From Gliomastix tumulicola (Eukaryota; Ascomycota; Sordariomycetes; Hypocreales; Bionectriaceae), in the NCBI GenBank assembly GCA_001599755.1, contig BCHX01000001.1, positions 1,054,001 through 1,118,000 on the forward strand: a stretch of 64,000 nucleotides of DNA. Direction: 5' to 3'. Under the pieces are notes generated by a model. That model did not search any database and had not been told where the DNA came from. It saw nothing but the letters and a program-made list of their open reading frames with translations. Position numbers and translations under genes: made by a program. This document shows, one piece after another, positions 44,109-57,273 of the stretch; position 1 is the first letter of the stretch, and each line of letters begins with the position of its first letter.

Positions 44109-47100
44109 ATGGATGGCCTTGATCAGTACAGTGCCAGGAAGCGCCGACGGCACTCGCCTAATCCTTCGGATCGTCCGCCGACTAATTCGATTCCCGTGAA
44201 CGGCTCGATTGATGCTGCGGGTGGCTGGTTCACGAATCCGACGAGCGTCTATGAGTCTGAGGGCTTTGCCCCAAACCTTTGGGAAGAGGCCTCTCTTTGG
44301 CCCAACCTCTCGTCCCATGCAGCTCATGGTAAAATCCTGGACGGCGCCGGTGATGCGGCAACGCCATTCTGGTGCTTCGGAATGGTGAATAGAGAGCTTC
44401 GTCAATCCCGCGTTTTAGAAACTTTACTAACAAGCTCAAGGTCCGAGATATTCAGGGGACATGCCAGTTTCCTCGCGGTGATCAATCACAGTCCTACCCG
44501 GTCTATTTCGATGGAACTGACGGCAGCTTCTATGGAATGAACAACAATCTACCGAAGGGGAAAATTTCGACAGATTCAAACATCATTCTAGCAGGACTGC
44601 TAGACGAGCCAGAAATTATTCTTGAAATCAGCTGCCGACAAGACTTGTCAGCAGCACCCAAGCAGACTCGTGCAAAGCAGATCAATAGCGTCACACTGAC
44701 CATGAAAAGATGTCTGGTCAACATCATCATATACGGCAGATCGACGCTAGTAGAAGACGTCGGCAGCTTCTTTGAGGAACACGATATTCACCTTCAAAAC
44801 CCAGAAGGGTGCCAGATGATCGTGCCTTACAACAACCCTCACAAACTTCCCGTGTCCGACGGAAGGGTCATCCTGACAAGTGACTTGAAGGGTTCACATC
44901 CCAACACCATTTTTATCGAAGAGGAACAGCGTGGAGCTGATCTGCTGGATGAGTTGACATCACAACACGATCTTGCAGAGTCTGAGCAGCCTCCGTCGAT
45001 ACGAACTGTGCTTCAAAGGTGATTATCAGGTCTCCACGTTTTACTACAAATCTAACTCGGACTTTCTTTGTCACAGGCACCAGTTACAAGCATTGACATT
45101 CATGCTTGGGCGGGAGCAAGGCTGGGCTTGGGATGGCAGCCGAGTTGATATATGGGAATTTTGTGAAGATGGCCCCGATCCCTAGTAAGCTGTCCCCCAA
45201 GTATTCCGATTAGAGTAGGAAACGGCTAATCAGGTTCGCACCCAGTTTCATCAACCGCGTCTCCAACGCCGTTCAACTAGACGAACCACCACAATTCTAT
45301 GGTGGGATTATTGCCGACCCAATGGGTCTCGGGAAAACACTGTCGATGATTGGCCTAATTGCGTACGATATTACCATTGATCGTTCGAACCCTAACACAC
45401 TCACTGGTGCGAGTGCGGTCGGCTCATCAGACCAAACCTTGGTCGTTGTACCTCCACCTTGTAAGCTGAAGCGCCCTATCATATCTATATCTTCTCTACT
45501 AACGAGCTTATAGTGCTTATCGAATGGGAGAGACAATTCAAAGAGTGAGACTCCTTACCTACTTACCTATAGCAGACTGCTAAAGATCACCCAGACATAT
45601 TGTCCCTGGGAGTCTGCCATGGGCATTCCATCATGGAAAGTCCCGCCTCTCTTCCGCTGAGCTCGAGTCGACATTCATCGTTTTAACAACATATCATACG
45701 GTTTCTATGGAGTGGAAGAACCAGCAGAGCCGGGGACATTCCATCCTATTCCAGACGAAGTGGAAGCGGGTGATACTAGACGAAGGTGAGTGCATAGCAC
45801 CATATATTGTACGTAACACATCTAAAACTCTACGAAGCCCATTTCATTCGAAATGCCGAGTCGCAAATGGCTCGGGCGATCTGCTCTCTTGATTCTGTGT
45901 CCAGGTGGGCTGTTACAGGCACGCCTATTCAGAACAGATTGGGAGATTTAGCCACTCTTCTGAAGTTTCTCAATGTCTATCCGTACTCGGAAAAGCGAGC
46001 CTTCGAGGACGACATATCGCGTGTCTGGAAGTCCGATGGCTCTGAGGAAGCCATTAGACGATTGCAACGACTGGCGGGCTGCCTCATTCTCCGAAGACCG
46101 AAGACGACCATTGACTTGCCACCGAGACATGACCAGCAGTGCTTTCTCGACCTGGACCCGCAGGAAAGATATCTCTACAACGAGATACGCATGCAAACTG
46201 TCTACCAGATCGAGCAAGCTATTCAAATGCGGGATAGTGCAGGTCCTATGACCAGCTACACCAATGTGCTACAACGCATCGAGGCCATGAGAATGGTCTG
46301 TAATCTCGGTCTTCACTATCATGGCCGCAAACGGATACTTGAATCCTACGAGGACACGACGGCTTCCCTGACAGATGGATGGGAAGACAGAGCACAGAGG
46401 ACGTTCGACTTGCGACGAGAGATGGACACGATCCAATGCCAACACTGTTCGTATCCCGTTTGGGCCACAGACAGCATGACAAACCAAAGTGGAGCGGCCG
46501 AGCCGCTCTTCACTAGTTGCTGGCAGTTCACCTGCTCGGTCTGTGTGAGCATTGGTGCAAATACGCGAGGCTGCACCGCACACAGCCCGCCTTGCCCTGT
46601 AGCCACAGTATCGACACGAGAGATTGACGCAAGCGATTCATGGAACAACGCCTTTTCAAGCGCTCAGCAGCAACAGCTCTCAGCGCCTCCCAGCCTGCCG
46701 ACCAAAGTATCCATGTTGATATATGATTTACAAGCCCAGCAACCCGACACAAAGTGGTAAGCTGATATGCACACGGTATTCACGGGTATTGAGACTGACA
46801 AATATTACTGCCTTAGCGTTGTTTTCTCTACGTGGAGAACCACCCTCGACGTTGTCGAGACTGGATTGAGAGCTGCCTCGATCCCGTTCGTACGGTTTGA
46901 CGGAAAGGTTCCTCAAAGGGATCGGCAAAGCGTCGTCGACCGTTTCAGAACGGACCCTTCTATCAAGGTCGTGATGCTTACGCTGGCGTGTGGTGCCACA
47001 GGGTGAGATTTTCCATCTGGCAGCTAAAGTCACTATTACTAACCCGTACGATGGCCAGCCTGACACTGACCGAAGCGACGCGGGCATATCTAATGGAGCC

Positions 47101-47504
47101 AAATTGGTCAGTTGGGCTCGCAAAGTACTTATTTACAATACGCTGACCTTCGGGGTGTAGGAATCCTACAGTGGAAGACCAAGCTTTAGCACGAATACAC
47201 CGCATTGGACAAACTAAGCCCGTCACGACAGTCCGATTCATTGTTCGCGACAGCTTTGAGCAGGTAGGTGTTGGGACTGCCTGTCTATGTGACGATGATT
47301 TATTCCAACACTAACTTTTTGCAGAGAGTTGTTGAGCTTCAAAAGACCAAACGAGATCTTGCCGCCGTCCTCCTCGGCCGACATAGCGGTGAGAGTATAC
47401 AGGGCGACTCTACCTCCAAGCCGCTGGAGGTGAGCATCCAACTCCTCCTTCACCGGGCGGAATTAGCTTGCTAACTTGAAAAGCTTCTGCGTGCACTTGT
47501 GTGA
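44109..47504 (+). CDS. SNF2-family DNA-dependent ATPase (Rad5/HLTF-like)
   Basis: Twelve exons: 44109-44384, 44435-45018, 45077-45184, 45246-45460, 45514-45544, 45595-45785, 45838-46756, 46817-47002, 47059-47106, 47161-47263, 47325-47429 and 47484-47504, giving 928 residues in one frame. Motifs in order are a KRRRR nuclear-localisation-like run, CFGM, ADPMGLGKTLSMIG (motif I), LLIEWERQFKEH (Ia), VILDEAHFIRN (DEAH box, II), WAVTGTPIQNRL (III), CVVFSTWRTTLD, MLTLACGATGLTLTEATR (V) and QALARIHRIGQTKPV (VI). All catalytic motifs are intact. A Cys cluster (CQHC...CWQFTCSVC) sits where Rad5/HLTF relatives carry a RING finger but looks incomplete. The protein is nuclear and chromatin- or repair-related by family; its target is unknown. 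Many ascomycetes hold several such paralogues. Confidence 0.88.
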
Positions 47505-47867
47505 GAAGAAATGGCAGCGCCTTCAACGAGACAGTAATGGTGAAGGTGCCAGGTGTCTCCTCTGATAATGATGGGATAACAAGAGCAAGGGCATTGGGGA
47601 AGAATTACCTCAATGATGATGATTTCATCATGCACCTTGTGAGCCGCTGAATCTTTGATGATCTCCTGTTTGCGTTATATCTCCTCTCCATCTTTGTCTT
47701 GACTCTCTCATTCCATTTATATTACGGTGCCTATTTTGTAAAGACGCAAAATAAATTCAACGTACCGCCATCCGGTCATCTCAGTACCATGAATTGGCGA
47801 CAAATCGCGACATAAATCAGAGCCCTGTTCGTCTTCGAAGATATCCCACCCTCAAAAGCAACCAAAA
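47505..47867. other. Convergent intergenic region (SNF2 / F-box)
   Basis: About 360 bases between converging stop codons. It is T- and A-rich near 47690-47760, compatible with 3'-end signals. Nothing else is seen. Confidence 0.4.
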
Positions 47868-49635
47868 TTACCACAAACTGCGGACTGTTGACCAATCGGA
47901 AGGCATCAGACTTGTCTCCCTCTGGATCTGCTCAAGTGAACTCGAGTCAGTCACTTCGCAAGGAAGCCTCAGCAAGGAGATGGCATCTGCATGGGACGCA
48001 ACGCCACTACCGTCGAGAACCTCGGTAAAGACGCGCAACGGGGCTGCGCAATGCTCAGCCGCGACCTTTTCCCATGCCGCAACCACAGCAGGCTTCTCCG
48101 CCAGCTGGAGATCCCAGGTACCGCGCCAGGTGATGGAGGGAATGTTGTGCTCGCTGCGCTCGTAGATGAACGCACTCGCAAGGCCCCTTTTGCCCGTCCA
48201 GATCGTCATGGCTGACAGCTTGGGCATCCTCAGAACAGCATCAGCTGCGTGTTGGAGGAGCCTCAGTCTCCTCGCGGGAACGTGATATTGCGAGAGGGCA
48301 ACCTCTTCGTTCCCCGCCACGTTCTCGTCATAGTAGTGCTTCGAGAGAAGAGAGCTCGTGAGTGCTAAGGACTCCAATCGCTCCCAGACCCAGTCTGCTG
48401 ACTGGCATGCCGTGAAGAAAAGTTCAGCATCAATCATGAATGAGATGGAGAGATGCTGAAGAGAGCAGCTCCTGTGCACGAAGGCTTTTGCTAGCCTCGG
48501 GCCCATGTAGGTAATGGGGTTTCCCCAGTATTCAGCGTGGAGTGAATCACCCGCGCGCCATTCTATCATGGCATTCCAGTCTTCGAAAACTGACAGCCTG
48601 TCAAGCGTTGGGGGAAGGCCTCGAAGCATTCTGCAACAATCTTGATATCAAGTCTGTCAGCATATATTTACAAGGAGAAAAAAATATCAGGCTGGTGAAA
48701 TCTTTAGGCATTAGATCTGTACACGAAAACACGCGGGGGATCCAACGGGACTCGTATCCATCCATGTGCATGCTCTGCGGGATAAACGTACATTCGATGA
48801 GCGACTTTGCTTTTATGTGCTCTCTGGTCCTCCATGGCTCATAAACGAGCTCTTCCAGACGTGGGATGCTGCGAAGTATCCTATCAAGGTCCAGCGGAGG
48901 TACAACCCGGCGCAGATGCCGGCGGACAGTCAACCTCCGAACACAGCGGAGTTGAGGAACGTTACCGAGCAGTGCTTCGAATCCGGGAAGATTACCGTCC
49001 TCGCCAATGTGAACGACCTGACTAGCATCATGATTTCTACCGACAACTTGTGTCCAGTCAGGGAAAGGCAGGTACCACGATGTATACCAAGCTTGCAACT
49101 CCCGAACGCTCAGAGTATCAGCCTCAACAGTAAGGGGGCTTCCGCCGTTCTCCGCGAGAAAAGCGTCGAAGTCGTAGCAGTGGTACCGGGTCCAGTGTGC
49201 CACGTCGCATGGCATGTATGGAGTCAGTTGAAGTGTAATCGGCCCGTCTTCATACGTCCATTCCGCCACAACTCCCAATACAGCCCTGATCTCGCTTGTG
49301 ACGCGAGTCAGGCTTATCGGTCCCCAGCCAATTTGGTCAGGCGTGACTGTGACCGGGCAAGGATGTAGGTCCACCCAGAGGTGTCGAATATATCCTCTCC
49401 TGCTAGCCAAGGCTGCGAGCATAGAAGTCATGTCCAACCCAGTGCGATCGCACTTTCGGAATCTCAGGTGGCGGAAGTTCACCCTCTCTATCTCGATTTG
49501 CCATTCTTTGCACACGGAGGCGCAGGTGATCCACCCTGGGTGTCTCTGCTCGGCAACGAGCTCGAGTATCTGGAGTCGGAGCTCCGCAGGCAAGGAAGGC
49601 CAGAGCCGGAGTGAGGAAGCCGATTCAAACGCCAT
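47868..49635 (-). CDS. F-box protein of a fungal lineage-specific family
   Basis: Two exons, 49635-48792 and 48640-47868, give 538 residues. The N-terminus reads LWPSLPAELRLQILELVA then ITCASVCKEWQ, a clear F-box (about residues 12-60) that would bind Skp1 in an SCF ubiquitin ligase. The rest has spaced leucine- and tryptophan-rich segments (LEELVYEPWR, LPPTLDRLSVFEDWN, LQHLSISF, LESLALTSS) like the degenerate leucine-rich region of fungal F-box proteins that often follow this pattern. The 151-base intron is longer than its neighbours. I chose it because it joins LIEY/CCRMLRGLPPTL smoothly; two shorter introns remain possible. The protein substrate is unknown. Confidence 0.7.
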
Positions 49636-50883
49636 GATACGGTGAGTTTAAGGGAGGGTGGGAGACATGCTGGTTGTAGGTAAGGTAGTTGATGATGATT
49701 TCCGAGAGAAGAAGAAGGAGGAGAAGAAGAAGAAGTAATGAGCCTTCGACACTCCCACTCATCTCTTTTATTACGGAGAGGTTGGTGATCCCTAGCCACC
49801 GCTTTTATTAAACTTCACGCTACCCTGTTGAAACAACACTCCAACCACATAAATATCATGATTCAATCATAGAACTTTCATGTTTATTTATGTTTTAGTA
49901 GTCAGCCACGACATTAATAAGGAGGCTAGAAAAAAGTGACGGGAGTCACCGACGACCCCAACCGTTGCTAGGAGTGCAGAGGCCAGACAACCAAGCTACC
50001 CTATACAACTGGCTTGGTTTGTTGATTGTAGGGGAACCCTACGTAAATTGCTGGTCTATGTGGGTGCTATCGGTACTATTGGTTTTCTTGGCCCGTGAGT
50101 TGCAAGATCAAGCGGCTTGGTGGTGCTGTTGAGGTTGTTTATCTCGATTGTCAGTTGTCTGGTAGACGGCTAAGTCTAGTTTTGAAGTTTGGAGTCCAAC
50201 TTGTAGCGTCCGGGTTCTATCCAAGGTAGGCGTATAACGTAGCGACGGCTTTATCTCCCTCACTCCCAGCTTTAGGAGCGGCAGCAGTTCAAGCCAGCCC
50301 CTTGAGATCCACACCATAAGCCTGGGCTTGCACCTGAGCAGGTGATTCCGCTAGATCAGTGCTTCATACATTCACATCTGTATTTTCACAACAGCACACC
50401 GGGTGAGGCACTCTGAATGAGCACGTCCCTTTGAATGAGAATAAATTGTGCCTCTCTGATGCGACAGTGGGCGTCAGCAATGATAACGCTCATCACGCTC
50501 GCCCATCGGAGGAGACAAAGTCGGCGATGCCGCCGCGAATGGGACTTGGCAAGCCCCCGCACACTCCCAAGCTGGTTCTTGGAAGCGGAGTTTATGGGGA
50601 GGAGAACAGCAATTTCCGGGGAGGTCAGAACCAATTTTTGCTGGTTCACGACGCCGCTACTGACTAGACCATCGCAGTAAGACCCGGCGAGCCTTGCCGA
50701 AGTCGGGGCATGGAGATGAGGATTGGGCATATGCCTCATCTCCAAGAGCTGGACTCCCCACACACGACTGTGGGGATTGGAGAGAAGACCACGACGGCCT
50801 CCCCTCATTGACCGACTGTCGAGGTCCCTCGATCATCATGCAGACATTGTGATAAGCGAGAGGCCACTTCTTCATTCAAAGTC
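49636..50883. other. Intergenic region without a recognised gene
   Basis: About 1.25 kb between divergently transcribed F-box and GH115 genes. It holds a GAA/GGA microsatellite near the F-box start and an AT-rich segment at 49830-49930. Open frames at 50386-50875 show no domain. It probably contains both promoters. Confidence 0.4.
49705..49735. repeat. GAA/GGA purine microsatellite
   Basis: About 30 bases of imperfect GAA and GGA triplets about 70 bases upstream of the F-box ATG, probably in its 5' leader or promoter. Confidence 0.7.
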
Positions 50884-53800
50884 ATGTTTGAACAATCGTT
50901 GATCGGCTTTGTCGCCTTACCGGGCGCGTTGCGCCTGACTGAGGCCACTGTCCTCGTCGACAAGGGTGACTTTCCAGGCGTCCACCATGCCGCGCGAGAC
51001 CTGGCTAGCGATTTATCCAAGGTGACCGGCCGAGAGCTTGTTCCTCACCGCACTGTGAGTGGTGACGCAGTAAAGGACGGCGACCTCCCGCGGACTGCCG
51101 TGATCATCGGCAGCATCGAGTCGAGCCCTCTGGTCCAAACGCTGGTGAAAGCCAAGGTCATCGCAGTGGATGAAATCCAGGGGAAGTGGGAGTCTTTCGT
51201 CACGGTCCTCGTGGACAGCCCTCTGCCTGGCTGCGACCGCGCCCTGGTCATTGCCGGCAGCGACAAGCGTGGTGCTATCTTTGGGGCCTATACGGTCTCG
51301 GAGCAGATTGGTGTTTCTCCGTATGGCACAATTTTCTGACTCGTTCTGTCGAAGTTGATGCTAACCTCTCTTCCGCAGTTGGTACTGGTGGGCCGACGTT
51401 CCTCCCCAAAAGCACCCCGAGATCTATGCACTTCCCATTAAGACAGTGCACGGGGAGCCCAGCGTGCGATACAGAGGCATCTTCATCAACGACGAGGCAC
51501 CCGCATTGACCGGATGGGTGCTCGAGAAGTTCGGCACATATGGGGTCAAGTTCTACGCCAAAGTATTCGAGCTGCTTTTACGGCTGAAGGTAAGGATCTC
51601 GGTCTGTGTCATAATAATCGAGCTGGGGAATGGGATTGTAATCAGCTAATATATGCAGGCAAACTTCATGTGGCCTGCAATGTGGCCTGGATACCCTAAT
51701 CCCGGAGCCGTGTTCTTCTTGGACGATGATGGCGCAAACCAGAAGCTAGCCGAGGAGTACGGCATCGTCATGTCAACGTCGCACCACGAGCCGATGCAAA
51801 GGGCCACTACCGAGTGGTTTCTTGACAACCCGGACGGTAGCTGGGACTGGCTGACAAACAGGGACAAAATCACCAACTTTTTTGAGGAGGGTGCCCGTCG
51901 GGCCGAGGGCTGCGAGACCTATTTCACCTTGGGGATGAGAGGTGAGTATGATAAAAAGATGGTGACTGACGATCCGACTGCTGTTGTTCGAGATGTCATT
52001 GCCACTCAAAGGTCGATTCTTGGGGATGTCTACGGAAGCCCAAGTACACCTCGTCGTAAGTGTATTGCAGCACCCCATACCAGATCGTTGACTAAGCCTT
52101 ATCAGAGCTTCTTGCTCTTTATAAGGAGGTGTTGGAGCAATTTGAAGGCGGAGGACTCAATGTTCCCGAGGATGTCACCCTACTCTTCACTGATGACAAT
52201 CATGGGACAATACGGCGCCTTCCCACCACCAAAGAGGCCCAAAGAACAGGTGGCGCAGGTGTGAGTGTTCTCAGTCTGACGATTACAGTGGCCACGTCTG
52301 ACCCAGGTGTTAAAGATCTACTATCATCTCGAATACGTCGGCACACCCCGAAGCTACAAGTGGATAAACAGCAACTCTCTCGGCAAGACCTGGCATCAGC
52401 TTCAGGAAGCCTACCGACGCAATGCCCGGCAAGTCTGGGTCTTCAACGTCGGAGACATCAAGCCCCTTGAAATCCCAATAACCTTCTGCCTCTCCTTGGC
52501 CTGGAACATCAACTCTGTTCCGAGCGATGGCTTTGCGATCTTCTACAAGGCCTTGGCTAGTCGAGACTTTGGCGCCCCCTGGGAGGAGAGGATACATCAA
52601 GTCTGGTCTGAGTACGACCGCCTGGCCTCGCTACGCAAGCACGAGATGATCGAACCGGACACCTTCTCGCTGCTGCACTACAGAGAAGCAGACAGCATCC
52701 TCCAGCGGTGGTCCGCAACTCTCTCACTAGCACAGGGCATCTACGACGATATCGACTCGGAGCGCAAGCCTGCTGCCTTCCAGCTCGTCCTCCATCCGGT
52801 CAAGGCGTCGTTCATATACGTCAGTCTCCGCGTCGCCCAGGCCAAGAACCTCTTGTTTGCTCGGCAGAGGCGCAATTCTGCCAACGTATGGGCGCAAAAG
52901 GCGCTGCAGATATTTGAGAGCGACTTTGAGCTGCAGGAGGAGTACCACGCCCTGCTTGATGGAAAGTGGAATCACATGCTCTCGCAGACGCATTACGGCT
53001 ACGAGGAGACATGGCACGCCCCTTCGAGGGATATGATCGGCGGCCTATGCTACGTGCAAAGACGCCAAAATTCGAATGCTATTGTTGGGCAGCTCGGTCT
53101 TGCAGTCGAAGACCATGAAGGTGTTCGTCCAGGCCGCATTAACGAGGAATCAGAGCGCACGCACCCCAGCCGACGCGACCTCGTACCTGGCGTCACGTTC
53201 CGTCCTCTGACGCGATATGACCTAAATTCCCGATGTTTCGATTTGTTCACAAGAGGCGCACTGACTGTTCACTGGACTGTTGAGACTCCCTGCGCATGGG
53301 TGAAGCTGGATCGCACAAAAGGGACGCTGCATCCAGATGACGGTGACGTTCGTATCGAGGTCACTCTGGACTGGGACATTGTGCCGTCAGACTTTGACGG
53401 TGAAGTTCTGATTGATATTCGGTCTCAGGAGGGTGACTTTGAACAACTCCATTTGCCTGTGTCAGCGCGACGTGTCCCAGAATCGTTCAAGGGAGGTCAC
53501 GTGGAATCATCCGGCTACGTGTCTGTTCCAGCGGCGTCGCCCAGTGGTGGGCTTCCTGCGTCCTATCTACATTTACCATCTGCCGGAAGAACTGTCCACG
53601 GATCAGTCATGAATCAGAGCCATGCCTCCGATGCACCCTGGCTGTCATACAAGCTGCACACATTTTCCGAAGGAGAGAAAGCTGCTCTCTGGCTCATCTT
53701 CGCGATGACTCTGGATGTTGATCCAGAACATCCGATGAGCTATGAAGTTCGCATCGATGACGGCGAAGCCCGGACGTTCCAGTTGCTGCGATCCCTGAAA

Positions 53801-54040
53801 TCTCACGGTGGCAGCAATGACGCAGCGTCGGCTGCACAGGTGGAAGGGTGGTTCGATGCTGCCCAAGACGGCGTTTGGAAACGGGCCATGGAATTGGATA
53901 CGGAGTTTCAGACACCTGGGGAGCATATTATTTATGTGCGCTTCCATCATACAAATATCATGTTGGAATCGCTGGTTCTGGACTTGGGCGGTCTGCGGCA
54001 ATCCTACCTTGAGCCGCCTTCAAGCGCGTGGGTGGAATGA
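50884..54040 (+). CDS. Glycoside hydrolase family 115 (xylan alpha-glucuronidase)
   Basis: Five exons: 50884-51320, 51379-51589, 51659-52055, 52106-52260 and 52307-54040, giving 977 residues, the usual GH115 size. Family landmarks in order are VIAGSDKRGAIFGAYTVSEQ, GVSPWYWWADVPP (rebuilt across intron 1), YRGIFINDEAPALTGW, ANFMWPAMWPGYPNPG, STSHHEPMQRA, a segment with TDDNHGTIRRLP, IYYHLEYVGTPRSYKWIN, and a C-terminal beta-rich domain from about residue 780. GH115 enzymes remove glucuronic or 4-O-methylglucuronic acid side chains from xylan. The N-terminus (MFEQSLIGFVALPG) is not a convincing signal peptide, so this copy may be intracellular or a leader exon may be missing. A plant-biomass role fits the nearby pectin esterase. 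Confidence 0.9.
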
Positions 54041-54451
54041 TCTTAGCGAGTGTCGCAGGCATTGTATGAAGCTGATCTCAAAGTGTCACTGCTAGGTAGC
54101 CGTCGTCTACTGATCAAGTGGGACGTAACCTCATATATAGCGTCCACATGGCGCTGAATCATTAAAGCCACACTTTGCGGGGACTCATGGCATGTGACTC
54201 TATTGGTCAGTGTAGAACTGCGCCCAGGCGTCCTGCGAGGCAGACTGGCCCCATCTCCTCACCTCACAAGGGCATCAGCCATCCGACGTGATTTTCTCCC
54301 AGCAATAAAGTAGCTCAGATTGAATCCAGTAGACAAGCATCAGTGTGTATGCTCCAAGGACTGCGCTACTAGTCTGGAAGCGCCAGGAGGGGACCTACGA
54401 TCCGCCTGCGAAGGCCAAGTCTCCGGCAGCTCCGATCGGTATCTAGGCAAG
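54041..54451. other. Intergenic region (GH115 / HET)
   Basis: About 410 bases between two plus-strand genes. No recognisable feature is present; it should hold the HET gene promoter. Confidence 0.4.
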
Positions 54452-56970
54452 ATGCCAAACTCGGGGAAAAGAAGGCGACGCAAGCCTCGCCAACCAGGCG
54501 AGGACGCAACGTCTGCTATCCATGATAAGTGTGTCCCTCCTCGATGGCTCAAGTGTGGCCGCCTTGCATCTGACTAGACGCCAGTCAATCATCCTCAACA
54601 TCCCAGCCAGTTATCGAGAAGTTTGTACACGAAAGCATCGATGCGAGCTCCTTCCGCATCATCGAGATACATCCGGGGAGCCCGGGAGATGCTCTGCAGT
54701 CCACTGTCCGGACTGTCACATTTGCACATCACCCCAACTATGACGCCTTATCGTACACTTGGGGGGATTCGGAGCCGCCTTTCTGGATGACGTGCAATGG
54801 CGCATCGCTGCGAATCACCAAGTCGCTGTATGACGCCCTATCTACAGTTCGGAAGTCGTTAGAGGTGGTCACAATCTGGGCTGATGCGGTTTGTATCAAC
54901 CAAGACGACGCGGCCGAGAAGTCCAGCCAAGTGCTGAGGATGAGGGAGATATACGCCAACGCCGACAAGCTGTTCATATGGCTCGGTCAACCAGAGCATC
55001 CAGGCGACGAGCATACGGCACTTGGTGTCATCACAAAGCTCCATCAGATTTTCCTGCGTCACACCGAGGAAAAGTCTCTGCTGGTGGACTCGACGGAAGC
55101 AAGTCCCATCTTGGCCCCGAGCTCTTGGCCACAGCTCATCGAGTCGGACTTGGAGAACGACACGATGATGTCCGAAGAATGGGACAGTCTTGCTCGGTTC
55201 TACCTCCAGCCCTGGTTTACGAGGGTATGGATTTATCAAGAGGTCATCTCTCCGGCCAAGGACTCGGCAACGCACATCACCATTGCGTACGGTGATGTAC
55301 GGATCTCCTGGGACACTTTGGCGGCAGTCACCACGGGATTGAGTCACGTTCCTAGGATAGTCAAGAGACTGCTGGGTGATAAGGGGCCCGAACGCCACAG
55401 GTTTCCTTCCGCCATCATCCGAATGATCCAGACAGAGCGCAACACACATCACGTCCAGCTCAAGATACCCGTGGATGGACCTGTCGACGAAAAGGAGATC
55501 GTGTCACGGCTTGACCGCGATAAGATGCGGAGGGGGGCGAGCGGCATCAATTTTGCAGCTGATGCTTCGACCCAGCGTGCCATTGTCATGATGGCCATTA
55601 CTGATGCCTGGAAGAAGGGGGCGCCGATATCTGCATCTGAGTGCGAGGATGCGTACCGCAGCCTAGCCGAGGACGGGTTGCTGACAGATGTTGTCCGGGA
55701 TCAGCTTATGGATCCGGCCAAAAAGACTGTTGAAAAGCTAGGGATCAGCCGTCTCAGCTCTTCTGTCTTCTGGAACAAGCTCCCTCGCGGGAACAGCGGA
55801 GGGCAGCTGGGACGACTGTGGCAGCATCTCCAGATGTCCCGTCTGCTCTTCAGTACCGATCCCCGTGACAAGCTCTACGCGTTCCTTGGACATCTGGGGG
55901 AGGGGTTAAGTGAGGACTCTCTGCTAAAGCCAAGCTACAGCAAGACGGTTGCAGATGTCTTCACTGACATCACTCTCTTCTTCATCCAGAGAGACATGTG
56001 CCTGAGCATTTTTCAGTTACACTACAATGAAATTCGCTCAGGCCCGGAAATTCCAGGCCTACCAACATGGGTGAATGATTGGACACAAATAACAGGCCTG
56101 CAGCCGCTCACTTGGACAGACTTTTGCACAGGGACGTCTGACAAGTCTGGATATTCAAGACACGCCCTCCTTGCCCAGGTCTCCCGGGATCGTCGCCGCC
56201 TCAGTCTGCCGGTGTATATCGTGGGACGGATCATCGTCAGCGCAGATGATTTTCGCCCCCCTGAAGGACACACCACCAAGGAGCCTGAAGCAGATTACCA
56301 GGATAAGATGAATGCACACTACAACAATTCACTAGCATGCGCCCGCTATCTGCAGGACGCGGACGCCATGGTGGCTGCGAACGGTCATACAAGTTCATTC
56401 TCTCACAGGGGCTCTTTCACAGATTCATCTCCCCCCAGCTCCTCCGTTCCGTACGTCACCGGAGGCTCATTATATGATGCCTTCTGGCGGACTCTCATCT
56501 TCAACTGTGGGCGCGCAGAAGAGACCGCGGGAGAGGGTCAGGAGCCAATTCCTCAGGAGAGGGCATTCAGACTCTTCCACCATCACTATTTCCCAGGGTC
56601 AAAGAGCGATGATGACTTTTTCCATGACCTTGGAATTGAGACTAACGAGGGCAAAATGGAGATGGACAACATGGAACGAGATTTCGGCACGTGGTATGGA
56701 CACTCAACCGGCCGTCGGTTCTGCGTCACGGAGAACGGGCTCATGGGCTGGATTCCAAATCGAGCAAGAACGGGTGTGATCTGCGTGATTCCCGGAGCGA
56801 CGACACCGTATGTGATCAACAAGTCGACCAAGGGGTGGGAAATGATTGGGCCGGCGTACATCCACGGCCTCATGGACCAGTTGATCTACGATGAGGTGCT
56901 GAAGCTGACTGAGAAGGGAAGAAAGATTCTGGGCGAATCTGCCAAGCCGATGCGAATCACGTTTATCTAA
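54452..56970 (+). CDS. Heterokaryon-incompatibility (HET) domain protein
   Basis: Two exons, 54452-54528 and 54585-56970, give 820 residues. Exon 1 supplies an ATG and a basic KRRRRKPR stretch; its GT-AG intron (56 bases) joins in frame to the HET exon, which has no ATG of its own before the conserved region. HET landmarks are YDALSYTWGDSEPP, then IWADAVCINQDD, then QVLRMREIYANADKLFIWLG (about residues 80-185). The remaining 600 residues are the poorly conserved C-terminal part typical of long HET proteins, with DPRDKLYAFLGHL recognisable near the middle. HET proteins trigger cell death when unlike strains fuse. A conserved NADAR gene starts 303 bases downstream on the same strand. The HET assignment is secure; the exon 1 choice is less so. 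Confidence 0.85.
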
Positions 56971-57273
56971 GCTGTCTCGTTGTCCCACCGCAGTTTCTCA
57001 GATGGACTTGTAAGTGCGGTTGTAGGGAGTAGAGGAGTGGATGAAGGAAGGATCTTGCAGCAGTCGATTCGAGGAGCTCAGGGGCTGCTTGACGAGTCCT
57101 TAATTTGTGCTCTGTGTTATTTCTTTTTCCAATCTAGACTCTACTGCATTACAGAGTCTCGATTCTGTCTTTCATATTTCAACTAACACTTTCTGGATCC
57201 TTTGTGCAGACTCGAGAATCAACTGGCGCACGTGCAAACTCTTAACGAACCCCAGCCTCCCGAATGAGTCGCC
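56971..57273. other. Short gap between HET and NADAR genes
   Basis: About 300 bases between the HET stop and the proposed NADAR ATG, with T-rich runs near 57115-57190. No other feature is seen. Confidence 0.35.
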
